Of a stretch of DNA of 34,868 bases, positions 1 through 7,326 are shown piece by piece (positions within the stretch are counted from its first letter, which is position 1; the number at the start of each line of letters is the position of its first letter). The stretch is from Clostridiales bacterium (GTDB lineage Bacteria; Bacillota; Clostridia; Oscillospirales; Oscillospiraceae): contig SFPN01000026.1 of the NCBI GenBank assembly GCA_004551945.1, positions 1 to 34,868 of the forward strand. The letters are read 5' to 3'. The translations under genes were made by a program, and so were the position numbers. Under the pieces are notes generated by a model. It saw only the letters and a program-made list of their open reading frames with translations. It was not told where the DNA came from and did no database searches.

Positions 1-4
1 AACC

Positions 5-400
5 ATGGCAGAACAAAAATCCAACAAGACCAGCGGGACTCCCGCCAGCATACGTGAGGCACTGAAGAAGGCAACCACAGAGATGCTGCTGCTCTTTGTG
101 CTACTCCAAAAACCTATGTATACCTACGAAATGATGCAGGCTATCGAGGTGATGAGCGAAGGTAAGATTACCTTCAACACCCTCTATCAGGCCATCTACC
201 GCCTGAAAGATTTTGGGTATATCTACGAAAAGGAGAAGATGGTTTCCGAGGATAACCGGGTTCGCATCTATTTCGCCGTCACCGAAACCGGAGATACCTA
301 TCTCCAGCAGCTCATCGCTGAGTACTACTCGTTTACCGACTCTGTAAACCGGATTCTGGCCCAGGGCGGCCAGCAACCCCCAGGAGGACAAAACCAATGA
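5..400 (+). CDS. PadR family transcriptional regulator
   Basis: A 131-residue DNA-binding repressor of the PadR type. A low-complexity N-terminal tail (about residues 1-20) is followed by a winged helix: a helix around TEMLLLFVLLQ, then YTYEMMQAIEV, then the recognition-helix region TFNTLYQAIYRLKDFGYI and a beta wing with YFAVTETG. The C-terminal helix (LQQLIAEYYSFTDSVNRI) would serve dimerisation. The next gene overlaps by four bases (ATGA) and is HAAS-like, the classic PadR partner, so the pair is probably translationally coupled. The start lies five bases from the window edge, so its ribosome site and any upstream extension cannot be seen. The ligand is unknown. Confidence 0.9.
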   Translation: MAEQKSNKTSGTPASIREALKKATTEMLLLFVLLQKPMYTYEMMQAIEVMSEGKITFNTLYQAIYRLKDFGYIYEKEKMVSEDNRVRIYFAVTETGDTYLQQLIAEYYSFTDSVNRILAQGGQQPPGGQNQ

Positions 401-798
401 CTAAGGAACTGAATCAGTATTATCAGGAGGTCCGCCGTCATCTGACCTGTCCCAAGGGGGAGCAGGATTGTCTCCTTGCGCAGACCCACCAGATGGTTGT
501 GGAACTGCAGGAAAGTAATCCCAACCTGGGCTATTCTGATGTTGTGGATTTCTTAGGAGAACCCCAGGAACTGGCCAGCACCTTCATGGAGCGCATGGAC
601 CCGGCGAAGGTGGAAGCGTACCAAAAGAAGAAAAAACGAATTCGTATCAGTATCGTTGCGTTTGTGGTGGCTTTGATTGCTGCTTTATCTATCTTTTCTA
701 TTTATGTCGTTCAACTGAAATCTGAGGCCCAATTTACGTACAGTGAAGACCTTGTAATTGAGGATGACACAAATGAACAAAACGAAAAAACTGAATAA
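397..798 (+). CDS. HAAS-like (DUF1700/DUF6120-type) single-TM protein paired with PadR
   Basis: A 133-residue protein. Residues 1-70 form a soluble helical domain (LNQYYQEVRRHL, then DVVDFLGEPQELASTFMERM) with the layout of HAAS/DUF1700 domains, which commonly follow PadR genes. A basic stretch KKKKRIR is followed by one TM helix (about 84-106, ISIVAFVVALIAALSIFSIYVV), so the N-terminus should be cytoplasmic, and a short acidic tail faces outside. It may pass a signal to PadR or act as a membrane-anchored modulator; that is inference from context. Base composition turns AT-richer towards its 3' end, unlike the core genes downstream. The exact DUF number is from memory and uncertain. Confidence 0.7.
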   Translation: MTKELNQYYQEVRRHLTCPKGEQDCLLAQTHQMVVELQESNPNLGYSDVVDFLGEPQELASTFMERMDPAKVEAYQKKKKRIRISIVAFVVALIAALSIFSIYVVQLKSEAQFTYSEDLVIEDDTNEQNEKTE

Positions 799-812
799 CA
801 GGAGGTATTCAA

Positions 813-1280
813 ATGAAGCTCATAGCAAAGAAATTTTTCTCTGTTATACTTGTTGGTATTCTTGCTTTTTCTCTGTTGCCTGTTCCTAAGACACTTGCCG
901 TAGAGCCTGCGACAGAATCTATGTCTACTGTGGAAGACTTAGGAAATGGCATTACAGTAGAAACTACTTTGGTTATTCATCCTTCTGTGGAGCGTAGCTC
1001 TACGAAGACGGCAACCCTTACCCGGGACTATCAGAAGGATGGAAGTTGGATTGCTACGCTTGCACTTACAGCAACTTTCTCTTACAGCGCTTCGGGTGTG
1101 AGTGTGGTCAGCGCCAGCTATACCGAGAATCTTGCTTCGGGATGGACCTTTAATAGTCCTAACATTAAGAAGACTGGCGGTACGGCAATTTTGACGGGTG
1201 ACCTGAAAAAGTTCCCGTTCAACGTTCCTGTTGACATGAAAATTTCTTGTTCTCCCACTGGCGTCATTACCAAAGGCTAA
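813..1280 (+). CDS. Small secreted protein, unknown function
   Basis: 155 residues with a clear Sec signal peptide: basic start MKLIAKK, hydrophobic core FFSVILVGILAFSLL, likely cleavage after about residue 29 (KTLA/VEP). The mature part of about 126 residues is rich in Ser, Thr and Val and looks beta-structured (repeated TLALTATFSYSASG-type strands); it has only one Cys, near the end. The start is set by a strong ribosome site (GGAGGT, 801-806). It follows the PadR/HAAS pair by 14 bases and is probably their target operon gene. The family is not recognised. Codon use is AT-richer than that of most other genes here, which fits acquisition by transfer. Confidence 0.65.
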   Translation: MKLIAKKFFSVILVGILAFSLLPVPKTLAVEPATESMSTVEDLGNGITVETTLVIHPSVERSSTKTATLTRDYQKDGSWIATLALTATFSYSASGVSVVSASYTENLASGWTFNSPNIKKTGGTAILTGDLKKFPFNVPVDMKISCSPTGVITKG

Positions 1281-1285
1281 AAGAA

Positions 1286-1316
1286 CCCGCCGCTCGTTTA
1301 ACTGAGCGACGGCGGG
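1286..1316 (+). terminator. Hairpin ending the PadR cassette
   Basis: CCCGC (1286-1290) and CGCTC (1291-1295) pair with GAGCG (1304-1308) and GCGGG (1312-1316). The hairpin is very GC-rich and sits six bases after the stop codon. No T-run follows, so termination may be weak or factor-dependent. Confidence 0.6.
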
Positions 1317-1325
1317 CTATTCCAT

Positions 1326-1355
1326 TTGACAAAGCCAGTCCAGCGGTGTTATACT
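1326..1355 (+). promoter_or_regulatory. Sigma-A promoter of the glycine-riboswitch transcript
   Basis: TTGACA at 1326-1331 and TATACT at 1350-1355, spacer 18. The transcript would start near 1362, just before the first aptamer. Confidence 0.8.
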
Positions 1356-1369
1356 AACCATAATATGAT

Positions 1370-1545
1370 ATGGCTGATGATCTCCCGAGAGACCGAAAGG
1401 CACCGAAGAAGCAATGCGGACGGGTACCGTCTTCCCGGCCGGAGAAACTGAGCAGGTAAAAGGAAGGAGATCGGACAAATCTTTGGAGAGAGCGCCTTTG
1501 CGCCGCCGATGAGGAGATAACCAACAGGCAAACGGACAAAGAGTA
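1370..1545 (+). promoter_or_regulatory. Tandem glycine riboswitch
   Basis: Two aptamers of the glycine (gcvT) class. Aptamer 1 has a perfect 7-bp P1 (GATCTCC 1379-1385 with GGAGATC 1466-1472) and the core elements GAGAGACC, CACCGAAGAAGCAA and CAGGTAAAAGG. Aptamer 2 follows directly: P1 TCTTTG (1480-1485) with CAAAGA (1537-1542), then GGAGAG, GCGCCGCCGATGAGG and CAGGCAAACGGACA. The core strings match those of known glycine switches such as B. subtilis gcvT. The 3' strand of the second P1 overlaps the first two bases of the terminator stem at 1541, so glycine binding would oppose termination, an ON switch; that is inference. The gene downstream is not a glycine cleavage gene. Confidence 0.85.
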
Positions 1546-1579
1546 TGAAGACGCCGCAGGCGTTTCATACTCTTTTTTT
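1541..1579 (+). terminator. Riboswitch expression-platform terminator
   Basis: A 14-bp stem with one bulged G (arms 1541-1555 and 1559-1572) and a short loop, followed by seven T (1573-1579). It lies between the second aptamer and the ribosome site of the membrane-protein gene (AAGGAGG, 1619-1625). Confidence 0.9.
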
Positions 1580-1635
1580 CATGGAAAAAGGGTTCATATG
1601 GCAAGACAGGAACAAAACAAGGAGGCCTTTTTTCT

Positions 1636-2307
1636 ATGGAACCCGACCGATCTATGGAGCGAACGCGGGAGAAACTTGCCCTGACGGTATCCCTTGTCAG
1701 CGGCGTGCTGTTTTTAGGAACGGAGCTGGCCATTGCCCTGGCGACCTCGTCTCAAGGGGTGTGGGCGGACAGCTGGTTTGACCTGGGAGAGACCCTGTTT
1801 CTGGGGCTGTTCACCGGCCTTATGGTGTTTGTCCGGGAGGAAGTCCGGCGGGACCGGGTGCGCCGGGTCTTTACGGTGAGTAAAAACCTGCTGCTTCTGG
1901 TGCTCCTGCTGGTCCTCATCGGCCAAAACGTCCACCTGCTGCTTACCGGTGGGCATGTGATCGACCCCTGCCAGGTGGGGGGGATGGAGGCCGCCCTCTG
2001 CCTGCTGGCCCTGGGGGTCACGGGACTGCTGGCCCACTTCGCCTGGGGCGCCCGGTCTCCGGCGGTGCGCAGTGAGGTCATCAGCTGGGCCATCGACACC
2101 GCCGGCTGCGGCGGCATGCTCCTGGCCTACGGCCTGTGCGCCTGGCTGGGGGGCAGCTTCCCCTGGCTGCTGCGGTATGGGGACAGCTTCATCGCCGTTT
2201 GCATCAGCGTGCCCTCTCTGGTGGTGGTGGCGGGTATGCTCCGGCAGAGCCTGACCCACTGGCCCCTGTCCCCGGGGCTGGGCGGTCAGGGCAGCCTCTC
2301 CCGGTGA
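1636..2307 (+). CDS. CDF-like cation transporter, TM domain only
   Basis: 223 residues with about six TM helices (roughly 16-38, 52-67, 84-104, 117-137, 147-171, 182-203). Helix 2 carries D45-S-W-F-D49, the D-x3-D metal pattern of CDF transporters such as YiiP (DSLVD). In helix 5 the matching H-x3-D is S150-W-A-I-D154, so Asp is kept and His is replaced by Ser. The cytoplasmic C-terminal domain of usual ~300-residue CDF proteins is missing; only about 20 residues follow helix 6. The family call is by motif and topology only, and the substrate is unknown. A glycine riboswitch lies upstream. The gene ends 22 bp inside the convergent phosphodiesterase gene. The last residues look unconstrained. 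Confidence 0.6.
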   Translation: MEPDRSMERTREKLALTVSLVSGVLFLGTELAIALATSSQGVWADSWFDLGETLFLGLFTGLMVFVREEVRRDRVRRVFTVSKNLLLLVLLLVLIGQNVHLLLTGGHVIDPCQVGGMEAALCLLALGVTGLLAHFAWGARSPAVRSEVISWAIDTAGCGGMLLAYGLCAWLGGSFPWLLRYGDSFIAVCISVPSLVVVAGMLRQSLTHWPLSPGLGGQGSLSR

Positions 2308-2828
2308 AATTCCTGCCCCTCCAGGGTCAGCCACCGGAGCAGTCCATCCTCCCAGACCAGACAGCTGTGGGGGGAGCCGCCCCGGGGCAGAGAGACCGAG
2401 CCGGGGTTGACACAGACAAGGTCCCCCACCTGCCGGAAGTCCGGCCGGTGGGTGTGGCCGGAGAGCATTACCTGGGCCATGCCCATGGGCGGCGGGTTCC
2501 GGGGAGAGTACCGGTGGCCGTGGGTGAGAAACACCTCCCGCCCCTCCCGGGTCTCCAGCCGGTACTTCCGGTAGAAGGGGAACTGGGGGGAGAGCTGCTG
2601 AATGCCCCAGTCGCAGTTGCCCTCCACGGCCAGCACCTGCCCGGCCTGGGCGTTGAGCAGGTCCATCACCCCCTGGGGGTTAAATTCATACAGAGGGTCG
2701 TAAGACCCGGAAAATACCAGATCGCCCAGGAGGATCAGTTCCTGGGCGTTTTCTTTCTGAAGCAGTTCCAGCAGCTTCCGGCAGTAAACCAGGGAGCCGT
2801 GAAGATCCGACGCGATCATGCGTTTCAT
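2286..2828 (-). CDS. YfcE-type metallophosphoesterase
   Basis: A 180-residue two-metal phosphodiesterase of the YfcE/MJ0936 group. Seen motifs: D8-x-H10 (SDLHG), G-D36 (LLGDL), G-N71-C-D73, THGH (102-105) and GHTH (124-127), which together form the binuclear site. Length fits the family. I chose the ATG at 2828 because AGAGGTG lies about seven bases upstream; a longer open frame exists but its N-terminus is unlike the family. A promoter at 2848-2876 gives a very short leader. The natural substrate is unknown in this family. The 3' end overlaps the CDF-like gene tail to tail. Confidence 0.88.
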   Translation of the reverse strand: MKRMIASDLHGSLVYCRKLLELLQKENAQELILLGDLVFSGSYDPLYEFNPQGVMDLLNAQAGQVLAVEGNCDWGIQQLSPQFPFYRKYRLETREGREVFLTHGHRYSPRNPPPMGMAQVMLSGHTHRPDFRQVGDLVCVNPGSVSLPRGGSPHSCLVWEDGLLRWLTLEGQEFHRERLP

Positions 2829-2847
2829 GCCCATCACCTCTGGAAGC

Positions 2848-2876
2848 AGTATAGCGGATTTCAGGAGAAAGAGCAA
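2848..2876 (-). promoter_or_regulatory. Promoter of the phosphodiesterase gene
   Basis: Minus strand TTGCTC (2871-2876), 17-base spacer, TATACT (2848-2853). The -10 is strong and the -35 moderate. Confidence 0.6.
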
Positions 2877-2908
2877 GAAACCCACAGGGTGCGCGCCCGG
2901 CAGCGGGC

Positions 2909-2951
2909 GAAAAAACACTGCCCGCCAGGCCAAAACCCAGCGGGCGGTGTT
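2909..2951 (-). terminator. Terminator of the pot operon
   Basis: Arms 2914-2925 and 2940-2951 pair over 12 positions with one mismatch; six T follow on the minus strand. It lies eight bases after the potCD stop codon. Confidence 0.88.
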
Positions 2952-2958
2952 TTACAGA

Positions 2959-4917
2959 TCAGTTAATTTTCAGACTCTCCCACAAGGTGTTCATATAGCT
3001 TAACATCTCATCGGGCAAGTTCTGGTAGGCGTACTGGTTGTACTTCTCGGCAAAGCCGTCCATGGGGGGATAGAGAATCTCCATCACGTCCTCTCCCATA
3101 TCCTCAATATAGGTCTCGTTTTCATAGACCAGGGAGTTGGGGCAGGCGTAGTAAACATACTCGGCGTTGGCGATGGCGGGCTCCTCGCTGAGCATGTAGT
3201 TGATGAAAATCTCGGCCAATTCCTTGTTCTCGCAGCAGGAGGGGATGCACATGGCGTCGAAGAAGTAGTTGGTTACGTCGGGATAGTAGAACTGCAGGTC
3301 CACGGTGTCGGCCTGGGCGTCGGCCATGGTGAAGTAGTCCCCGGCGTAGTAAGCGCCGATGGCGGCCTCACCGGACTCCAGGGCGTTGAAGATCTCGTCC
3401 ATAACGTAGGCCTTCACCAGGGGACGCTGGGTCATGAGCTCCTGGAGAGCCTGGTCCCACTGGCTCTTGTCGGTGGTGTTCACGTCGATGCCCAGCTTAT
3501 ACATGGCGGTGCCGAAGGCGTCCCGGGAGTTGTTGAACTGGAGGATGGACCCGGCGTACTTGGGGTTCCACATGAGATCCCAGCTCCCAATGTCTTCCTC
3601 GTCCACCACATTTGCGTTGTAGATAATGCCCACGATGCCGTAGGTATAGGGCACGGAGTACTGATCGTCAGGGTCGTAATACAGGCCCCGGAACTGCTCA
3701 CCAATATACTGATAGTTGGGGATGTTGTCGAAGTTGAGAGGCAGGAGCATCCCCTCGTCCTTTAGTCGGGCGATCATATAGTCCGAGGGGATGATCACGT
3801 CGTAGCTCACTGCGCCGCTTTTCAGCTTGGCATACATGTCCTCGTTGCTGGCGTAGGTGGAGTAGTTCACCTTGATCTTCTGGCCGTAGGTTTCCTTATA
3901 CCAGGCCTCGAAGGCCTTGATGGTGTCCAGGGAACCGGCAGACCCGTCGGAGATATACTCGCCCCAGTTATAGATGTTCAGCTCCAGGGTTTTCTGGCCG
4001 GTACCCAGGGCGGACACCGCTATTACCACCACTAAGGCCACGGCGATGACCCCGGCGGCCAGCCGTTCCTTGCCCCGGTTGCCCAGGGCGTGATGGCGCT
4101 TGGCTTTTCTCTCTGCCCGGCGCTGTTTGCCCTCCTCGCCGTCGTCGTCCATTAGATTGGTGATGAGCAGAAGGACCAGAATCACGAAGAAGGTAATGGT
4201 AGCCAGGGCATACATCTTGGGGGTGACCGTCTTTTTGGTCATGCTGTAGATGCGGATGGGCAGGGTCTCAAACCCGTTGCCGGCGGTAAAGTAGCTGATG
4301 ACAAAGTCGTCCAGGGAGAGGGTGAAGGCCATGATAAGGCCCGTGAGGATGCCGGGCATGATCTCCGGCAGCTCCACCTTCACAAAGGCTCCCATGGGGG
4401 TGCAGCCCAGGTCCATGGCGGCTTCGGGGAGGGATTTGTCCATCTGCCGCAGCTTGGGCAGCACCTGGAGAATCACATAGGGCAGGCAGAAGGTGATATG
4501 GGCGATGAGCATGGTCCAGAAGTTCAGGCTGGTGGACAGACCCATGAGCCGCCCGGCAAAGACGAACATGAGCATCAGGGAGATACCAGTGATGATGTCC
4601 GGGTTTACCATGGGAATATTCGTGACGGTGTTCATGGCCGCCTTCATATACTTGTTGCGGAGCTTATTGATGCCCACGGCGGCGGCTGTGCCCATAACGG
4701 TGGAAATGAGGGCGGCGCACACAGCCAGCACCAGGGTGTTTTTCAGCGCGCCCAGGGTGTTGGTGTCGTGGAAGAGCTCCTTGTACCAGTACAGGGAGAA
4801 ACCGGAGAACACCGACAGGCTGTTGCCGCTGTTGAAGGAGAACACCAGCAGGATGATGATAGGGGCGAAGAGAAAGAGGAAGATCAGGGCGGTATACAGT
4901 TTGGCAATGGGTTTCAT
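2959..4917 (-). CDS. potCD: Spermidine/putrescine ABC permease fused to substrate-binding protein (PotC-PotD)
   Basis: 652 residues joining two normally separate parts. Residues 1-256 are a PotC permease with six TM helices and the EAA loop (EAAMDLGCTPMGAFVKVELP, 165-184) that contacts PotA. A charged linker of about 30 residues (257-286, many Lys/Arg/Glu) is cytoplasmic; a seventh TM helix (about 287-306) then brings residues 310-652, a PotD-like binding domain beginning LELNIYNWGEYI, outside the cell. The fusion therefore tethers the binding protein to its permease and replaces the usual lipoprotein. The frame is continuous, with a strong terminator after it and a normal gap of three bases from potB, so it is not a sequencing join. 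Polyamine specificity is inferred from homology. Confidence 0.9.
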   Translation of the reverse strand: MKPIAKLYTALIFLFLFAPIIILLVFSFNSGNSLSVFSGFSLYWYKELFHDTNTLGALKNTLVLAVCAALISTVMGTAAAVGINKLRNKYMKAAMNTVTNIPMVNPDIITGISLMLMFVFAGRLMGLSTSLNFWTMLIAHITFCLPYVILQVLPKLRQMDKSLPEAAMDLGCTPMGAFVKVELPEIMPGILTGLIMAFTLSLDDFVISYFTAGNGFETLPIRIYSMTKKTVTPKMYALATITFFVILVLLLITNLMDDDGEEGKQRRAERKAKRHHALGNRGKERLAAGVIAVALVVVIAVSALGTGQKTLELNIYNWGEYISDGSAGSLDTIKAFEAWYKETYGQKIKVNYSTYASNEDMYAKLKSGAVSYDVIIPSDYMIARLKDEGMLLPLNFDNIPNYQYIGEQFRGLYYDPDDQYSVPYTYGIVGIIYNANVVDEEDIGSWDLMWNPKYAGSILQFNNSRDAFGTAMYKLGIDVNTTDKSQWDQALQELMTQRPLVKAYVMDEIFNALESGEAAIGAYYAGDYFTMADAQADTVDLQFYYPDVTNYFFDAMCIPSCCENKELAEIFINYMLSEEPAIANAEYVYYACPNSLVYENETYIEDMGEDVMEILYPPMDGFAEKYNQYAYQNLPDEMLSYMNTLWESLKIN

Positions 4918-4920
4918 GGC

Positions 4921-5814
4921 TTACACCCCTCCTTCCATGTGACGGTTGGTGAGCACCCGCATAAGGCCCATGCACACCAGCAGGACCACCATCAGGATAA
5001 AGGCCATGGCAGCGGCAAAGTGCAGGTTGTTGGCCACATACTGCCCCTCAATGGCGTCGCCGATGAGGAAGAACTTGCCGTCGCCCAGCTTCTGGGAGAT
5101 ATAGAAGGTGCTGATGGAGGGAATGAGCACCATGGTGATGCCGTTGATGACCCCGGGCAGGCTGAGGGGCCAGATTACCCGGCGCAGGACCCCGGCGTTG
5201 CTGCACCCCAGGTCCCGGGCGGCCTCGATGAGCTTGATATCCATTTTGGCCATGATGGAGTAGAGGGGCAGGACCATATAGGGGAAGTAGTCATAGACCA
5301 TGCCGATGACCACGGCGGCTTCGGTGCCGATGATGTGAACCGCCGGCAAATGCAGGGCGGTGAGGAAGTTGTTCAGAATACCTGTGTCCTGGAGTATGGT
5401 CATCCAGGCGTAGGTTCGGATGAGGAAGTTCATCCACATGGGGATCATGATGATGGTCATGAAGGTTTTCTGCACCTTGGCCTCCGCCCGGGCCATGATG
5501 TAGGCCAGGGGGTAGGCCAGCACCAGGCAGATGATGGTGGAGATAATGGCCAGCTTCAGGGACCGCCAGAAGATCACCAGGTAGGTGCGGACCTCCCGCA
5601 TGGAGCCGTCGTCCTGGGCCATGGAGGAGGTGGCGGTGAAGAACCGCTGAATGTTCTCCAGGGTGAAGTTGAAGCTGTTGTCGGTGAAGGCGTAGTAGGC
5701 CACGAACACCAGGGGCACCAGAATGAAGAGCAATGCCCACAGGGAGTAGGGTCCCAGGGCCGCGTGGTCTGCCCAGGCGATGCGCTTTTCCTCCCGGGTC
5801 AGGTTGTTTTTCAT
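4921..5814 (-). CDS. potB: Spermidine/putrescine ABC permease PotB
   Basis: 297 residues, six TM helices (first about residues 19-39), with the EAA loop EAARDLGCSNAGVLRRVIWP that docks to the ATPase. It pairs with the PotC half of the next gene to form the membrane channel. The start codon overlaps the potA stop as ATGA (5811-5814), so translation is coupled. Family length is usual. Nothing odd was seen. Confidence 0.93.
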   Translation of the reverse strand: MKNNLTREEKRIAWADHAALGPYSLWALLFILVPLVFVAYYAFTDNSFNFTLENIQRFFTATSSMAQDDGSMREVRTYLVIFWRSLKLAIISTIICLVLAYPLAYIMARAEAKVQKTFMTIIMIPMWMNFLIRTYAWMTILQDTGILNNFLTALHLPAVHIIGTEAAVVIGMVYDYFPYMVLPLYSIMAKMDIKLIEAARDLGCSNAGVLRRVIWPLSLPGVINGITMVLIPSISTFYISQKLGDGKFFLIGDAIEGQYVANNLHFAAAMAFILMVVLLVCMGLMRVLTNRHMEGGV

Positions 5815-6935
5815 GCCTCGTCCTCCTCTGCTTCCGCGTCGGACAGCTCATCCAGCTCGTTGGAGAAGGAGGAGTAGTCCCCGTACAGGTCGGAGTACTC
5901 GGACTTTTTCATAATGTGGATGGCGTCGGGCTCCAGCTGGATGCCGATTGTCTCGTCCACGTCCACAAAGTCGGTGGTCTGGATCATCCACTTAAAGCCG
6001 CTCACGTCCACGATGATCTCGTAGTGGACCCCCATGAAGGTGACAGAGGTGACAACGCCGGTAAGCTGGCCCTGTTCCAGGGGGACGATATCCACGTCCT
6101 CCGGGCGGACCACCACGTCCACCGGTTCATTTTTTCCAAAGCCTTTGTCCAGGCATTCAAAGACCTGGCCAGAAAAGCGAACCTTGTAGTCAGACAGCAT
6201 CACCCCGTCCAGGATGTTGCTCTCCCCGATGAAGTCGGCAACGAAAGCGTTCACCGGTTCGTTGTAAATGTCCACGGGGGTGCCGATCTGGTGGATCTTG
6301 CCCTCGGACATGACCACCACGGTGTCGGACATGGACAGGGCCTCCTCCTGGTCGTGGGTGACGAAGATGAAGGTGATGCCCGTCTGCTTCTGAATCTTCT
6401 TCAGCTCCACCTGCATGTCCTTGCGCAGCTTCAGGTCCAGAGCGCCCAAGGGCTCGTCCAGCAGCAGGACCCGGGGATGGGCCACCAGGGCCCGGGCGAT
6501 GGCCACCCGCTGCTGCTGGCCGCCGGAGAGCCGGGTGACGCTGCGCTTTTCAAAGCCGTTCAGGGCAACCAGGGAGAGCATCTCCCGGACCCGGGTTTCG
6601 ATTTCGTCCTTGGGGAGCTTCTTCTCCCGCAGGGGGAAGGCCACGTTTTCAAAGACGTTCAGGTGGGGGAAAAGGGCATATTTCTGAAAGACCGTGTTGA
6701 CATTTCTCTTGTGGGGGGGCATGTTGTTGATGCGCTCGCCCAGGAAGATCACGTCTCCCTCGTTGGGGGCTTCAAAGCCGCCGATGAGCCGGAGGAGCGT
6801 AGTTTTGCCGCAGCCGGAGGGACCCAGAAGGGTGAGAAATTCGTTGTCGTAAATGTCCAGGTTGATATTTTTCAGGACGGGCTGCTCCCCGTCGAAGGAT
6901 TTGGTGATGTTTTTCAGCTCAATGATTTTTTTCAT
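5811..6935 (-). CDS. potA: Spermidine/putrescine ABC ATPase PotA
   Basis: 374 residues. Walker A GPSGCGKT (38-45), Q-loop near FQKYALFPHLNVFENV, signature LSGGQQQRVAIARAL, Walker B LLLDEPLGALD, switch His in FVTHDQEEAL, then a C-terminal TOBE-type regulatory domain and an acidic tail. It drives polyamine uptake with PotB and PotCD. The start at 6935 is chosen over one 16 codons upstream: GGAGGGGG (6942-6949) sits seven bases before it, and homologues start with the same MKKIIELKNI-like strand. A terminator ends about 15 bases upstream of the ribosome site, behind a long structured leader, so expression may be set by attenuation. Confidence 0.95.
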   Translation of the reverse strand: MKKIIELKNITKSFDGEQPVLKNINLDIYDNEFLTLLGPSGCGKTTLLRLIGGFEAPNEGDVIFLGERINNMPPHKRNVNTVFQKYALFPHLNVFENVAFPLREKKLPKDEIETRVREMLSLVALNGFEKRSVTRLSGGQQQRVAIARALVAHPRVLLLDEPLGALDLKLRKDMQVELKKIQKQTGITFIFVTHDQEEALSMSDTVVVMSEGKIHQIGTPVDIYNEPVNAFVADFIGESNILDGVMLSDYKVRFSGQVFECLDKGFGKNEPVDVVVRPEDVDIVPLEQGQLTGVVTSVTFMGVHYEIIVDVSGFKWMIQTTDFVDVDETIGIQLEPDAIHIMKKSEYSDLYGDYSSFSNELDELSDAEAEEDEA

Positions 6936-6957
6936 GGGCGGCCCCCTCCAAAAAACA

Positions 6958-6992
6958 AAAAGTGACGGTATGCCCGCAGGCATGCCGTCACT
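6958..6992 (-). terminator. Terminator directly before potA
   Basis: AGTGACGG (6961-6968) pairs with CCGTCACT (6985-6992), continued by TATGCC/GGCATG around a CGCA loop. On the minus strand T-rich sequence follows (five T, G, six T). It is separated from the potA ribosome site by only a few bases: either the 3' end of a separate RNA or an attenuator of the pot operon. Confidence 0.88.
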
Positions 6993-6994
6993 TG

Positions 6995-7320
6995 GAAAAA
7001 CACCACAAGATAAGGGATTCTGGTGGAAAATCAGGGATATGAGAGTCTATATAGCAAAGAAACTTACTTTTACTACTCTTATTGATCATTTCACAAGTTT
7101 GCATGCCCAAAAGCACTGGTTTGGTTCTAAGTTACCAACTTATAAAACTTGGGCTTTTAACCCAATCAATAAGGCAACAGAAGTTGCCGCCGCATCATGC
7201 GGAACTCGGCATTCGACCCGGCTGTCCGTGTGGCCTTAGCTGCCGGGACACGGGGAAAGCCGACAGCGGTCGCGTCTTGCTTTGGAAAGACTCTTGATCC
7301 TGTTTTCCAATTTAAGATGT
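6995..7320 (-). ncRNA. Structured leader RNA or independent ncRNA upstream of potA, class not recognised
   Basis: No open frame of note. By hand, the minus-strand RNA closes 5' end on 3' end: TTTTCC/GGAAAA (7303-7308 with 7025-7030), ATCCTG/CAGGGAT with one bulge (7297-7302 with 7032-7038), GACTC/GAGTC (7289-7293 with 7043-7047). Inside: a long arm CGACC/GGTCG (7214-7218, 7268-7272), GCTGT/ACAGC (7221-7225, 7263-7267), CCGTGT/ACACGG (7226-7231, 7248-7253); hairpins at 7190-7202 and 7173-7188; a 9-bp helix 7078-7086 with 7165-7173 enclosing 7094-7100/7145-7151 and 7121-7125/7134-7138. A local hairpin (7282-7288 with 7304-7310) competes with the closing helix. No T-box, cobalamin, SAM, c-di-GMP, RNase P, SRP or tmRNA signature was seen. 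Comparison with 6S and raiA-motif RNAs is open. Confidence 0.7.
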
Positions 7321-7326
7321 GGAATT

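Noticed and set aside
1317..1733. Minus-strand open frames across the region before the CDF-like gene
   Set aside because: They cover the riboswitch and terminator, have no ribosome site and no homology-like features.
2959..4917. Sequencing error joining potC and potD
   Set aside because: The linker encodes a sensible basic segment and an extra TM helix that gives correct topology for the binding domain, so the fusion looks real.
4498..5877. A 459-codon plus-strand open frame across the pot genes
   Set aside because: It is antisense to potCD, potB and the end of potA, is dominated by His, Gly and Gln, and has no domain; a shadow of GC-rich coding.
6995..7320. T-box, c-di-GMP, cobalamin, SAM or RNase P identity for the potA leader
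   Set aside because: None of the conserved cores of these classes is present in either strand; left as unclassified.
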